64,000 nt of DNA, taken from positions 16,484,835-16,548,834 of the forward strand of contig CM119267.1 of NCBI GenBank assembly GCA_051294375.1. The letters are read 5' to 3'. Origin of the DNA: Paraspadella gotoi. Its lineage: Eukaryota > Chaetognatha. Below, one piece after another: positions 28,411-40,638 of the stretch. The notes below the pieces were generated by a model. That model worked only from the letters and a program-made list of their open reading frames with translations, was not told where the DNA came from and did no database searches. Position 1 is the first letter of the stretch. Every line of letters begins with the position of its first letter. The translations under genes and the position numbers were made by a program.

Positions 28411-29000
28411 GCGTCAACCGGTCATCGACACTCACGTCATTCGTTCGCATTTCCGTTTTCCGGTTTTTTTTTGTTATGACTAACGAGGTTATTAACGATG
28501 ACGTAAAGCGAAGCTTAAAAAAAAAGTGAATGAAAGAAAACCTCACGTGAAAGAAAAGTCATTCTCCTTCCGGTAATTTCACTAGTTGCCTTTAAATTAA
28601 TCCAGAAAATTGCTTAACCTTAAGATTATTAGTTAAATGAGCGGCAATTACGTTAAAAAAGTTAACGAAAAGACAATAAATTAAACCAAGTGACGTTAAC
28701 ACGTTAGGCCGGCAAACGAGAGAAATAGTGAGAAAACAGGAGGTACAAAATATAATCGAGTTAAAAAAAAAACGAAATAAAATACTAACTTCAGCTTCCT
28801 ACATTTTTTTGGCGCGAAATCTAAATTTAAAATAGAACTGACATTGATGACAGGAACGACCGGGATGACAGCGACGAAGTGATGACACCGACCGTGAAAA
28901 AAGAACTCGTCGTGCGTAAAACGACGCGGTCCTCTGACGAAGACAGAAGCTTTTTTTTATTTTAATTTTGAATGAAAACTAATTTAGAATAGAACTCAAA

Positions 29001-29035
<35 letters not shown>

Positions 29036-31279
29036 CTGTCTAGTATCTTCTCTCTGTTTCTCATTACCAGCGTTCTTTGAAATCGATTCGGCGTTGCGCT
29101 TCTGTTCGACGTCGAAACAACTTTTAATCCACTTAATCGCCGTTGGAGGCCGCCGCTGGTCTCCTCCCTCGACGACGACGACAACGACGACGACGACGAA
29201 GATTCAAATCGAATTTTGTTTGTTGACATAAAAAGCTTCTTGCCTTTTGTTCGGAACAGCAGGGATGAAATTGAAATTTTAAACACGACTGGTTTTCAAT
29301 GTAACTCGAAATTGGAAGTAATTAAACGAAATCCTTTCACAGAAGCGTGAGCAAAACTGTCTCGTCCCGGTCCCATCTTTCTCTCTCTCTCTCTCTCTCT
29401 CCTTGCTTCCGTTTTTGTCTTTTTATGTTGATTTTTTCCTCTTCTCTTTCTTCTTTTTTGCCAACTCTTCTTTCTATCCCTCTTTCTCTCCAACGCATAC
29501 ACATTCCCCAGTGAAGGGGAGTGATCGCTCATAGTTTTCAAGCCCAATTAGTCTAACAGACCATAAAAACGTTTTGTAACAGCGGCTGATGACAGATAAA
29601 ACACAACCAGAACTTAATTGAAAAACGGAGTGAAAAGAATAAAAATGAAGGGAGGATGGGATGGAGAGAGAGAGAGAGAGAGANNNNNNNNNNNNNNNNN
29701 NNNNNNNNNNNNNNNNNNNNNNNNNNNNNNNNNNNNNNNNNNNNNNNNNNNNNNNNNNNNNNNNNNNNNNNNNNNNNNNNNNNNNNNNNNNNNNNNNNNN
29801 NNNNNNNNNNNNNNNNNNNNNNNNNNNNNNNNNNNNNNNNNNNNNNNNNNNNNGCAGCGACGTGTGAGAAAAAAACCCAGAAAATGATTCGGAAAAACAA
29901 AAGAACTTCTCCCGGAGAGAAAAGAGATATAAACGCATCTTCTGAGAGAAATGGCGGGAAATGTTTTTGCGACTTTCATTCGCTAGATGGCGCGGCGACG
30001 CCTAATCACCGACGCGGGGAAACAATAAACACAAAACAAAAGGCAAGAGTCGAAGGAATAAAAGGGAGGCGGCCGTGGCGGGCATAAGCGGTTTAATAAT
30101 AGAAGAAAAAAAAACGAAGGTCCAAAGAATACGTTAATTAAAAAAAAAAAGAGAGAATTGACCCATTAATTAAATCGAAAGTGGAAAAGCAAATAGAGGA
30201 CGGATGATCCTCGCGTTCGAACCTCGATTTTCGGCGCTCGTGGAAACCAAATTCTCGCCTCCAAATTCCAAATGAAAACAAAATCCGTCGCAAAGAAAAA
30301 CAAACAAAACCGAAAATGAAAAAAGAAAAAGAAAAAAGGGGAAAAAAGAAAAAAGTCAACAGACNNNNNNNNNNNNNNNNNNNNNNNNNNNNNNNNNNNN
30401 NNNNNNNNNNNNNNNNNNNNNNNNNNNNNNNNNNNNNNNNNNNNNNNNNNNNNNNNNNNNNNNNNNNNNNNNNNNNNNNNNNNNNNNNNNNNNNNNNNNN
30501 NNNNNNNNNNNNNNNNNNNNNNNNNNNNNNNNNNNNNNNNNNNNNNNNNNNNNNNNNNNNNNNNNNNNNNNNNNNNNNAAAAGAGAGATCGTAATGTAAC
30601 AAAATAAAAACGTGGAATAGAAAGAAAAAAAGCAATCACGAACTCTTAGTAGTATTTTTACTCAACTTTTTTGTTTCTCCCTTTTGTTCTTCTCGACTTT
30701 TTCTTCGTTTCTCCTCATCGACAGCAGGTGTCGCTTTCGCTCGAATCGACTTTCCTTCGGGAGGAAAAATCTCGGGGTTTTTCATCAAACAAAAGGAGAA
30801 GGAAGGGGAGAAGGAGANNNNNNNNNNNNNNNNNNNNNNNNNNNNNNNNNNNNNNNNNNNNNNNNNNNNNNNNNNNNNNNNNNNNNNNNNNNNNNNNNNN
30901 NNNNNNNNNNNNNNNNNNNNNNNNNNNNNNNNNNNNNNNNNNNNNNNNNNNNNNNNNNNNNNNNNNAAAGGGGATGAAAATGGCGGACGGAGGCGTTGAT
31001 GTCGCGGATTCGAGTTTAGCCTTTCGGAGTTTGATTAGCGGAATGAGATTGAAAATTGGTTGGAAATCTGTTTGGCGGGACGACGTTTTTATAAAAGAAA
31101 TATATATTTTTTCGCTATTATGTTTAATCTTTGAAAATAATTGTTAGTTAGGTATTTTTTGAGAGAAACTCGGTTGGTTCTAAATACTGCGAAAGGTTGG
31201 AATCTTCGTAAAATAATAGTAGTTGAAGATTTAAGAAAGTCATTGGCGTTTGTTATGATTCATTGGTGTTGTCGTTGTT

Positions 31280-32140
31280 GTTGTCTTTGTCGTTGTTGTG
31301 GTCGATTTTGATATTCATGTCATCATTAAGTTGGTCGTCGTCGTCGCCTTCTTTCCTCACCAACTTGCGCCGTCACACTTCTCTCCTTTTCGCGGAGAAA
31401 CGCGAAACTTCGTTAAGTCGGATCACGAGAAAAAAAAGAAGAAAATAAAATGAAAAAAAAAATATCACAAGGAAGGAAAAAAAAATATCATAATTCCCCT
31501 CGGCCTGGTCTCCGTTGATTACGTCGTTATCGTCGTCGTCTTCTTGGTCGTCGTCGTTATCGTCGTCTTCATCTTTTTTTCGAAAAAAAAAAAACGAAAG
31601 CGTTTTTACCGAGAGTGAGGTGATTATAAATCTCGGGACAAAGAAGACCACGCGACGACAGGCGAGTCGCTTGAGGTAAGTTAGGGTGAGGTGGGAGGGC
31701 GTGGCGGAAGTTAGGGGCGCGAGGACGAGGGCGGCGGGAATCGAGACGACGACGACGAGAAGAATCTTTGGCATCGAAGCGGAATTTCGAGAAATGAAGT
31801 CTTTGTTATGCGCCAGGTTGCATGGCGGAGGAGGAGGAGGAGGAAAGAGAAAGAGGAGGAGGAGGAGGAGGAGGAGGAGGAGGAGGAAAGAAAATGAAAG
31901 GAGGTGATGCTGGCGAATGATGAAGATATGGGAGGAGTTGTGAACAAAAAGGATGAGAGAAGGAAAGAAAGAAGGAAAAAAAGAAAGAGATAAGGTGAGA
32001 GAGAGAACCGAGGAGAACGAGAGGGTGCAAGGGAATACTGCGGAAGCTGGCCTCACTTTATTAAAAAAGAAAAACATAATAATAAACAAACAAAATGAGA
32101 GGAAAAACATTGTGGAGTATGACGTCGAGGGGGCGCCGCC
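31280..32140 (+). repeat. first copy of duplication 2
   Basis: It starts at TGTCTTTGTCGTTG, passes GTCGTC repeats, a GGA tract (31826-31888) and a donor-like GAG|GTAAGTTAGG (31674), and ends at GTCGAGGGGGCG. The same order is found at 33951-35250. Long minus-strand frames here are Ser/Phe/Leu/Pro low complexity from the pyrimidine strand and are not supported as genes. Confidence 0.7.
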
Positions 32141-32158
32141 CGAGGCGAGAGAAAAAAA

Positions 32159-32260
32159 GGCGGCGCCGGCGCGGCGGCCCGGCGCGGCCGCGGCGCGGGC
32201 CGGCAGGCGGCGGCCGGCGGCGGCGGCCGCTGCCGGCGGCGCGGCCGACTTGCGCGGTCC
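32159..32260 (+). repeat. extreme GC segment built of CGG/GCC units
   Basis: About 100 bases almost entirely G and C with many CGGCGG and GCCGGC units, located at the edge of duplication 2. It may be part of a CpG-rich promoter or a GC-rich repeat; no start site could be assigned. Confidence 0.7.
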
Positions 32261-32991
32261 GTGGAACGTCGAAAAAAAGAAACAAGAAGCAGCGCCATGC
32301 TCGGAAGTTTTTGCTGCGGGGGGTGGGGGGAGGGAGGGGGAGGGGGAAGTCGCGGCCTGGCTCGGGTTAAGTTGTCCGAGCTTCGTACGCCCCGCCCGAT
32401 GGGCCGTCGCTTTTGCGCTCCCGACCTGGCACCGCAAGCCCCCGACGACCAGACGACGCGAGCCGAAGAAGGAAAGAAAATAGGAAAAGGACCGAGAGTG
32501 GATGACGATTATTAGTTTTTTTTTTATTTTAAACGGAGAATAAAAACCGCATCTTCGTTGCGTTTTTAAAATTCATTGTGTGTCCTATTTTTGTCGCTTG
32601 AGCCTTAAATTAGAAACCGTCCGGAGAATAAAAATAATTACAGTGGGTCGTTCAAAAGGGGAGTTTGTAAGAATATTTTACAGTGCCTTTATTTTTGATA
32701 TTTGCGTTTTTTTAAGAGGTTGACGAGGGGACTACGAACTGTAAGTTGAAAGTGATTCTAAACGTTAAAAATAACTTAGAACATTAAATGGATATATTAT
32801 CTTCTTGGTGGAGGCACGCTATCTTTATCCCCCGTCAAAAATCCCACAATTTTCCTTTCTCGACGACAATAACTCGTAATAAAAGACTAACGTCGACGAG
32901 TTAGCACACTATGGGAAGTGATAACAACCTTGGTTCGGACTTCTCAATCTGTTGTTTTCTCTTTTTCATAATTAAAGTGATTATGTCACAG

Positions 32992-33273
32992 GGATTTCCT
33001 AGAAGAAATAAAAGGAGCCGGCGCCCGGGGTGGAGGTGGCGGTGGGTGGCCCGGAGACGAGACAAGGAATTTGTAAGACCGAGAGGTTTGGGGCGGGAGT
33101 CGGAGAGTCTTGGTGGAGTGGGTGGTCATGAGGAATGCGGATGGAAAGAAAAAATAAAAGGTGGAAATAATGAAAATGAAAGACGGAGGAGGAAACAGGG
33201 AAGGGGAAGCAAAGAGGCGGGGAGGTTCGATAGGGATGAATGCGAGCGCGGATTTCGTGAAGAAAGTAATTAG
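32992..33273 (+). CDS. candidate exon, Arg/Gly-rich
   Basis: A T-rich stretch and TGATTATGTCACAG form an acceptor-like site before 32992. The frame then runs 93 codons to a stop at 33273. It starts GFPRRNKRSRRPGWRWRWVA and later has a Gly/Glu/Asn/Arg-rich part with two Cys. It lies in the unique spacer between the two copies of the second noisy duplication. A 120-codon version starting at ATG 32911 is possible. No family is recognised. The purine-rich strand makes chance openness likely. Confidence 0.2.
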   Translation, partial: GFPRRNKRSRRPGWRWRWVARRRDKEFVRPRGLGRESESLGGVGGHEECGWKEKIKGGNNENERRRRKQGRGSKEAGRFDRDECERGFREESN

Positions 33274-33950
33274 CCTTTTCGGCAAGAAAACAAGGGAAGA
33301 AAGAAAGTGTTGAATAATTAGGGACGGAAGAGAAAATGGGAGAGTTAAGGAAAAAATATTCCGGAAGTAAGATTTTGGAATCTTTCGGTCTTCGGAGATA
33401 ATTCTGTTTTTATGGCGGCGGCACAAACGTTTTCTTATAATTATCAAAAAGAAGAAATAGTATACAATTTCTAAATTCAGGACGAAGCCATACGCACACG
33501 GTATTCATGATGTCTTAATCTTTTGAAAAAAATTTGTTAGTTAGGTATTTTTGAACGTGAGAGAAAATAAATGACTCAGATGTTCGCTTAAAGGGTTTCC
33601 TAAATTACTGCGACCCAATCGAAAATAACTTTTGTCTTTAAAAATATACGTCATAAGAATCGTTCTTTTTCTCTCTTGGCTACCTCCTCTCCTCTACCTC
33701 TCTTCTCCTCCCTCTCTCCTCTCTCCTCTGCCTTTCCTTTCCTTTTTTTTCCTTATACTTTCCGTGCCAAGGACGGAGAAAAATAATTCCTCAATATTTT
33801 TTTTAATTTAAAGTCCCTCTAGTGTTGACCCGTTGAACCTGTTATCCCTCTAAGAGAGTTGCATATTTGGCTGAGAGAACCGTAATTGATAAATGAGAGA
33901 ATGAGAAGAGAGTTTCATTGAGGGTGGTATGTCGGTTTGGTTAGGTGATT

Positions 33951-35250
33951 GTCTTTGTCGTTGATGTTGGATCGATTTTTTGTGATATCTCATGTCCATT
34001 CATTAAGTTGGGTCGTCCCGTCCCGTCCGCGTGGCCCTTCTTTCCGAGAGAAAGAAAAATCACCAACTTGGGACGGCCGTCACACAACTTGCTTCTCCTC
34101 TATGTCGCTGAGAAGGGAAGAGAAGACGCCTGACAACTTCGTTAAGTCGCGGATCACGGAGAAAAAAAAGAAGAAAAATATGAAGAATAATAGTTTAAAG
34201 AATGAGAAAGAAAAAAAATGATCAGCTAATGAAAGACTTGATTGGCGACCGAAAAACCCAATATCATCTGAATTTGGAACCCGCCCCTTCCCCCCTCGGC
34301 CGTCCTGCCCTGGTCTCCGTTTATTACCGTCGTTTATTCGCGTCGTTTTACGTTCGTTTTCATTGGGAAATTTTCGTTGGCCGTCCCCGTTGATCCCCGT
34401 TGCTTGCCTCGATCTTCATCTTTTTTTCGAAAAAAAAAAAAAAAAAAAAAACTAGAATTGGCTAAATTTGCCCGTTCCAAGTCTGATTCCCCGTTTACCG
34501 ACGCGCTAGTTCCGATGGAGTCGATTAAATAAATACTCAAAATTCCCAACAAGTGAAATCGGGGGTCCAAACAGAAGAAAGAGCCACGCGACGACAGTGC
34601 GAGAGTCACTTGAGGGTAAGTTAGACTGTCGTGTGAACGGTGGGAAGGATGCGTGGCGGGAAAGTGTATGGGCGCGTGAGGACGTGAGGTGCCTCGATGG
34701 GCGGGCGGGAATCGAAGGGACGTACCACGACGAGAAGAAATCTTTTTTGGCATCGAAGGCGGAATTTCGAGAAATGAAGTTCTTTGTTATGCCGCCAGGT
34801 TGCATGGCGGAGGAGGGAGGGAGGAGGAAAAGAGAAAGAGAAGAGGCAGGATGGAGGAGAGAGGAGGAGGAGAGGAGGAGGGGAGGATAAGAAAATGAAA
34901 GGAGGTGATGCTGGGGCGAATGATGAAGATAGGGAGAAGGACAGGAGTTGTTGAAAACAAAAGGAAATGGATGAGAGAAGGAAAAAGAAAGAAGCGGGAA
35001 AAACAAGAAAGAGATAAGTGAGAGATGAGAACCGAGGAGTGAGGCTTCCCGTGTCCGAGGGATACGAGAGGGTGCAAGGGTAAAATACGCTGGAAGGCTG
35101 GGGGGGGAAGCGCGCCTCACTTTTAAATAAAAAAAAGAGGAAGAGAAAACGATTATAACTGAGACCTGTAAAACAAAGCAAATAAAATGAGTGTTCCGAG
35201 GAAGAAAGTACATGTGGCGAGTATGAGCGGTCGAGGGGGCGGCCGCTCCC
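33951..35250 (+). repeat. second (noisy, inflated) copy of duplication 2
   Basis: It matches 31280-32140 in order but with many small insertions, so it is about 50% longer. Its GGA/GGAGAG tract is irregular where the first copy is regular. No gene is supported. Confidence 0.65.
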
Positions 35251-38200
35251 GGATGGTGCGAGGGGAGTGAAAGAGAGAGAACCAAAAAAGATGGGGAAGT
35301 CGAATGGGGGAAAGACGACGGAAAGGTTGCGACGAAGGGAGGAAAAAAAAGGGGGGTCCTCAAAAATTTACGTTTTTTTAAAAGATACGGTATATTTGGA
35401 AATAGTTGACGAGGCAGGAGAGAGAAAAAGAGAGAGAGAGAGAGAGAAGGAGAGAATGAGGACGAGCGGAGAGAGGGTGGGGAGAGAGTAGGAGAGGTGA
35501 CGAAGGAGAGAGAACTTGGCAGGGCAAGAGCACGCACGGATCGGAGAGAGGGAGAGAGGGTGGACAGGTTGATGTAATGCTTGATTCCCAGGAGGAAACA
35601 TGAGAAGTTGGAAGACGAAGGGTAGAGAGGAAGGAGCTGAGACGAGAGAGAGAGAATATACGCGGGGAAGATGGAATGAGAAGCGGGTCCCTGTGACGAG
35701 CCGTTAAAAGGGAAAGACGAAGAGTGAGAGGGTAGGAGCCAGCGTAAAAATGGGTGGGGTGGCGTAAGGAGATTCGCGAAAAAAGAGTCGCCATTTTTAG
35801 GAGGACGACGGTCCCCGAAACCCCCGAAGGGGAGATACCCATCAGAAAGTTGCGGCTAGTAAAGCGAAAAAGTATGCCGCGCAAATGGATTTTCGGAATG
35901 GAACGAAGCTTTCGGCGAGGTGGAGCACGTGTCGAGACGAAAAAAAAAGGAAATGCGCGTAAGGGAAAAAAAATAAGGAAAAGGCGACAAAAATGGGGTG
36001 TTAATAAGAAACTTCCCATTCCGTAACCGAGATGGGGGAGGGTGGATGGAAAAATGTTTGTTCAAAAGAATTTGGAAAGAAGAAGAAGAAGAAAAGACAG
36101 AAGGAAAAGAGAAGGAGAGAAAAATGAATAAGTTAGGAAATGAAAAGGAGGAAAGACGCCCGGAAAAGACGTAAAGAGTGAGAGAGGGAGAAACGAGTGA
36201 GGTAGAGATGAAGAGAAGAGGAGAGAGGAGAGAGAGACGAGAGGAGTTTAAAGAAGTAGAGAGAGGAAAGGAAAAGAAGAATTGAGGAGAGGAGGGGGAA
36301 GAGAGGAATTTCTGCGTGCGAGGAAATATTAAAAAACGAGAATAAGGCCCCGTGTCACATTAACGGCGCTATTAGGAACTTGAAATTGAAAGAGAGTTGA
36401 AATTTAATTTAGCCCGAATGGCCGTAGAGGGATGAAACAAGAATCAGATATAAATGAGAGCGGTAGAACAGTTTCGCCAGTTGAGTGGATCGAGAATCCA
36501 ACAAACAGAAAAGAAGTGAAGTAAATGGCTGGGCTAAAGCGAACCCAAGGGACCCAAAATAAAGAGACAGCCCACAGTGGAACGAAAAAAGCATCGAGAC
36601 TGGGAAACTAAATACTAAATAAGAAAAGGAAGAGGAGAAAGAGAGACACAAGAAAGAAGAAGAGAAGAGAGAGAGGAGAGAAGAATGAGAAAAGTAGGAG
36701 AGAGAGTTAGAGAAGGAGAGAGAGAGNNNNNNNNNNNNNNNNNNNNNNNNNAGAGAGAGAGAGAGACGTGGTCTGTCAAACGCGGGATTGTTCCTCCCTG
36801 ATGGTTCCACACTTTCAGAGTCTTGGCATTACAAGGTGTGACAAAAGGATTTTCCCGCGAAAATGGAAAGAAGTTGAAAAGTGGAAAAAAAGAGAGAAAG
36901 AAAATGAATGGAAGGAAAAAATCCATTTCCGAGAAAAGAGGAAAAGAGACGCCATCTGTGGCACCGGAGACGGCGGAGACACTTTGGAGTCGCTTTATCA
37001 AACAAACAAAAAGTTGCGCATCGTTGTTTGCAAAATCGCTGTCAAATCGCAAATATCAAATCTTCTTAACAAAAGATAAATGCCAATTTATTCTCGAGGA
37101 CTTGAAAAAAAAATCTTCGATCCTGTATTCGTTGAGATAACGACGACGCCGCTTAAAATGGCGCCGTTGGATGAGACGATGACTTCCGTTGGCAGGGGCG
37201 GCGGTGGCTGCAGCGGCTGAAGCGGCGGCGGCCATCTTACAACGAAGTGTGAACAAACTAGTAGAATAAGATATCCAAAAAATGCTAAACATGAATAATG
37301 ATTCATGATGCTAGAATATTCAGCAAACGAAATCGCTCAACTTCAACTTGGTTAATTAAATCCAAATTCAGCGTCGCATACTCCTACGCCGGCCAAAGAT
37401 GGCGCCGTTGCATGACTCGATTCTCGTTGCCTTCTCTCAACTCACCATCGTCGACGCCACATAATCGGGATTTAATCGGATTTCCGGCGAAAGAAAAATT
37501 GAAAAAAAATGTGTTTTTTTTTTTCAGAATATAATTCCAATGGTTGATTTCTTTAAAAGTCTTTGAGAATATATATCGACATTATTGGCTGACGTAAAAA
37601 GCTTCGGTAATCAGATAAAAATAAATTTAATTTAATAACTAATGTTTAAATTAAAATTCAGCCAGAAAAAAACAATAGCATCATCGGAAAAGACGCCATC
37701 TTTGAGTCGTCACTTTAAACTCAGTCGTTCGAAAAGGCGACATCTGGCGGAGCTGGGCGCCACATCGAGCCCCTCTATCGGCCAGAGGGGAAAGATAAAA
37801 GGGCAGAACTAAACAAAGTCTTGTCGATAAACCAATAATCGAAGGAGGACGAGCGAGGACGAACCGGCAATGACGACGACTGACGACGACGACGACGAAG
37901 ACGACGACGACGAGAACTAAAAAAAGACGAATTTTACGATGAAATTGATGATGATAAACCCGACGAATTTGACATCGACTGTCGAGACAGGAACGACGAC
38001 GACGACGACGACGAAGACGACGAGGACGACGACGAAGACGACGACGAAGACGACTTTCGTTTCTTTCAATTACGTCGCAATATCTCTCGCTATTATTTAT
38101 GCAGTCGACAGTCATTTGGTTTCATTATTCGGTGTCGACATATTTTGTCGTCGGCGTCGTCGTCGTTATCGTCGTCGTCGCCGTTTAAAGTCGAAATTCC

Positions 38201-39252
38201 AACTGCGTTATTCATTCATTTAATTTTTCTTTAACCCTAGCGATTTGAAAAATTTCTCACGCAATTTCACTTTTTGGAATTAATTAGAAATTTTGACTTT
38301 AAATAATATTGTTTTAAAAAATATCTCGCGATCTCCGAAACCTAAATACGCTACTAAACAAACAAAATTCTAATTTGCCAATGATGATGATAATTTATTT
38401 TCCTGAAAGTTAGAAACAAAAATATCTAGATATATCCGTTACATAATCATCCTCCTCTTAATCGACAACTATAACAGAAAAGAAAAACGCGATAGTTTTC
38501 CTTCATCATAAATGACAAAATGAGGACAACTGAAAGAAAAAAAAAAGAAAGAAAGAAAAAAGGGAGAGCGTCAAGCGGTGAAAGTCACAAATCAATCAAA
38601 GTGAAGAGAAGAAAAGAGAAGTCGCCTCAACTAGATGTCGCTTCCGAGCCAAGGAGGAAAACAAGAGAGAGANNNNNNNNNNNNNNNNNNNNNNNNNAGA
38701 AGAAGAAGAATCGAGCATACGACTCACGATGACCCGACGCATCTCACACACACTCTCACCGAAGATATTATAAAACCGATCTAAACGTATTAGATTAAAC
38801 CGTTGACGCATAATTATTACCCCTAAACAAGTTTTCGACCAAATCATTTACTGTTAAATCCGAGTTGCATGGTGAAAAAAGATTTCTCGATTGTTTCTCA
38901 CTTAATTGATCTCTCTCTCTATTCTTCTCAACTCCTCCATCTTCCTCCATTCCTACAGTCTTTTTTTATTCCCGCTGACCGCCGCCAGCGCTGATCCCCT
39001 TATTCTCTCCCCATTCTCCCACCCTCTCTCTTCTCTCTCTCATCCATCTCTCTCTCTTCCTCTCTCCTCTCTCTCTCTCCTCTCTCTCTCATTCAAAAAA
39101 AAAAAAAAAAATCCTTTTCGACGTCGCAGAAAGACCCCTTCTTTTTTTTCGTCCCTCAGCTTTCGCTCATCAATGCAATTATTCAAGACCGCTCTCTGTA
39201 ATATCGTATGAGTACGCGGAATCGCGAAAATAAATCCGATAGAACGTTCGCC
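35251..39252. other. no confirmed gene; purine-rich then GAC/GCCAT-rich
   Basis: 35260-36330 is strongly purine-biased on the plus strand. Gaps of 25 N lie at 36727-36751 and 38673-38697, both inside GA runs. 36940-37760 has five GCCAT/ATGGC motifs. An Ala-rich minus frame begins at ATG 37235 in good context but reads into noise. Confidence 0.5.
37871..38189 (+). repeat. cluster of (GAC)n and (GTC)n trinucleotide tracts
   Basis: GAC runs at 37871-37914 and 37992-38054, then the opposite-strand form GTC at 38143-38189, giving an inverted arrangement. Frames through them on either strand are Arg, Asp or Thr/Val runs and are not supported as genes. Confidence 0.9.
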
Positions 39253-39370
39253 TCAGCTTGTGCGGCCCGAACGCCGCACACGCTGCCTGCGTGTCGGAGC
39301 CGCCGCCGAGGTCGAACGGTCATCGGCGGTCGCGCCCGCAACAGAGTTATCAGAGCGGGACGACCGCACT
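39253..39370 (-). CDS. candidate C-terminal exon, Arg/Ser-rich
   Basis: On the minus strand a good acceptor, TTCTGTCTGTCCGCAG, precedes base 39370. With one leading base the frame is open for 38 codons to TGA at 39253. The product starts VRSSRSDNSVAGATADDRST and ends in a basic Arg/Gly/Ser tail. The DNA is CpG-rich, and the opposite strand is also open through this stretch, so coding strand is uncertain. No AATAAA is seen close downstream. Another reading is a CpG-rich promoter or first exon on the plus strand. Confidence 0.27.
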
Positions 39371-39429
39371 CTGCGGACAGACAGAACCCGGAATGGAACT
39401 GCGCGGCGAGACCAGACTCACCCTCTGAA

Positions 39430-40602
39430 ATATCTACCTCCTTTTTTTTCCCCCATTATTTTTCCCTCCTTCTATTTTTTTTTTTTCCTTCCTCCTCATT
39501 AATTCAAATGTATTCCTTATTTTTTCTTTTTTTATTTTTGTTTTCTTCCTTTCTCTGCCTTTACTTTAGTTTTCTTTCAAATCCTTCTTCCTCCCTTTCG
39601 TGCATTTTTCCTAACTCTTGATTCTTCCATTTTAACTAGAACTTTCTTAATTGCCTTCCCAATTTCGGTAACTGTATTATTTTCCTTTTTTTCCCTTCAT
39701 CCCTCCTCCCCCTTCCTTCCTTTCTTCTCCTCTCCTTCCTTCCTTCCTCCTTCCCTTCCTTCTCCGTCCTTCCTTCTTTCTCCTTCTTCTCCTTCCTTCC
39801 CTTCCTTCCTCTTCCTTTCCTCTTTTTTTCCCTCCACCTCCTGGTTCTTTTTTCTATCCTCCCTTCCTTCTATCCTTTCCTACCCTTCTTTCTAAACCCC
39901 CTCCTCCTCCTCCTCCTTCCTCCTTTCTCCCTCCAAACCGCTTCGTCCATTACGTCCCATTTCCTGTTTCCGGCATTCGTCCTCAGAGATTACCTCCATT
40001 CCTTCCTTTCCTCTCTTCCGCCCAAAACTCTCTAAAATCGCTTTCTTCCGATCGCCGAAATGGAAACAGGGACCAGGAAGAGAGGGCGAAGCAAAGTCGC
40101 TCTCCCGACGTTTTTTCATTTCCGAGTTTTTTTTATATTTAACTAGGATTTTTAATGTAATCGGAATTTTGTTTTTATAAAAAACGGCGTGCTCTCGTTG
40201 ATACGGTTTCCGCCTTTTTCTTTTTCTCCCCTCTTCCTGCTCCAATTTTTTCGTCCGGTCCAAACTTTTTAATTCGCTCTGTTCTTCCATTGAAAAAAAC
40301 GTTCCCGCCTTTTTCTCCAGTTTATTTCTCCAACTTTTTCCCCTGTTTTTCTATTGACCCCTGTCGATTTCCCTGCCTAATTTCGCGAGAGACTTTTGGG
40401 TCTTTTCCTTAACCCCTCGATGACCCCCTGTTCAACCCCAAATGTTCCCATCGAATTCTCCCTTGGGCACCCCGAGCCGGTTCTCATCCCCCCTCTTGCC
40501 GACGCGGCACGCGTCCCGGCCCCGGTTTCGATGCTTAAAGAAGACGTCGAATTTTTTTTTTCCTATCCTTTTCTTTAGAAGAGAGAGAGAAGGAGAAGAG
40601 AG

Positions 40603-40638
<36 letters not shown>

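Noticed and set aside
31373-32437. 354-codon minus-strand frame
   Set aside because: Composed of Ser/Phe/Leu/Pro and Pro/Ala runs from pyrimidine and GC-repeat bias, within a duplicated segment; no splice or domain support.
34506-35537. 343-codon minus-strand frame
   Set aside because: Same pyrimidine-strand low complexity, in the noisy copy of duplication 2.
37056-37235. Ala-rich minus ORF with good start context (AAGATGGCC)
   Set aside because: It turns into Arg runs from a GTC repeat and then noise; the ATGGC word is more likely a regulatory motif.
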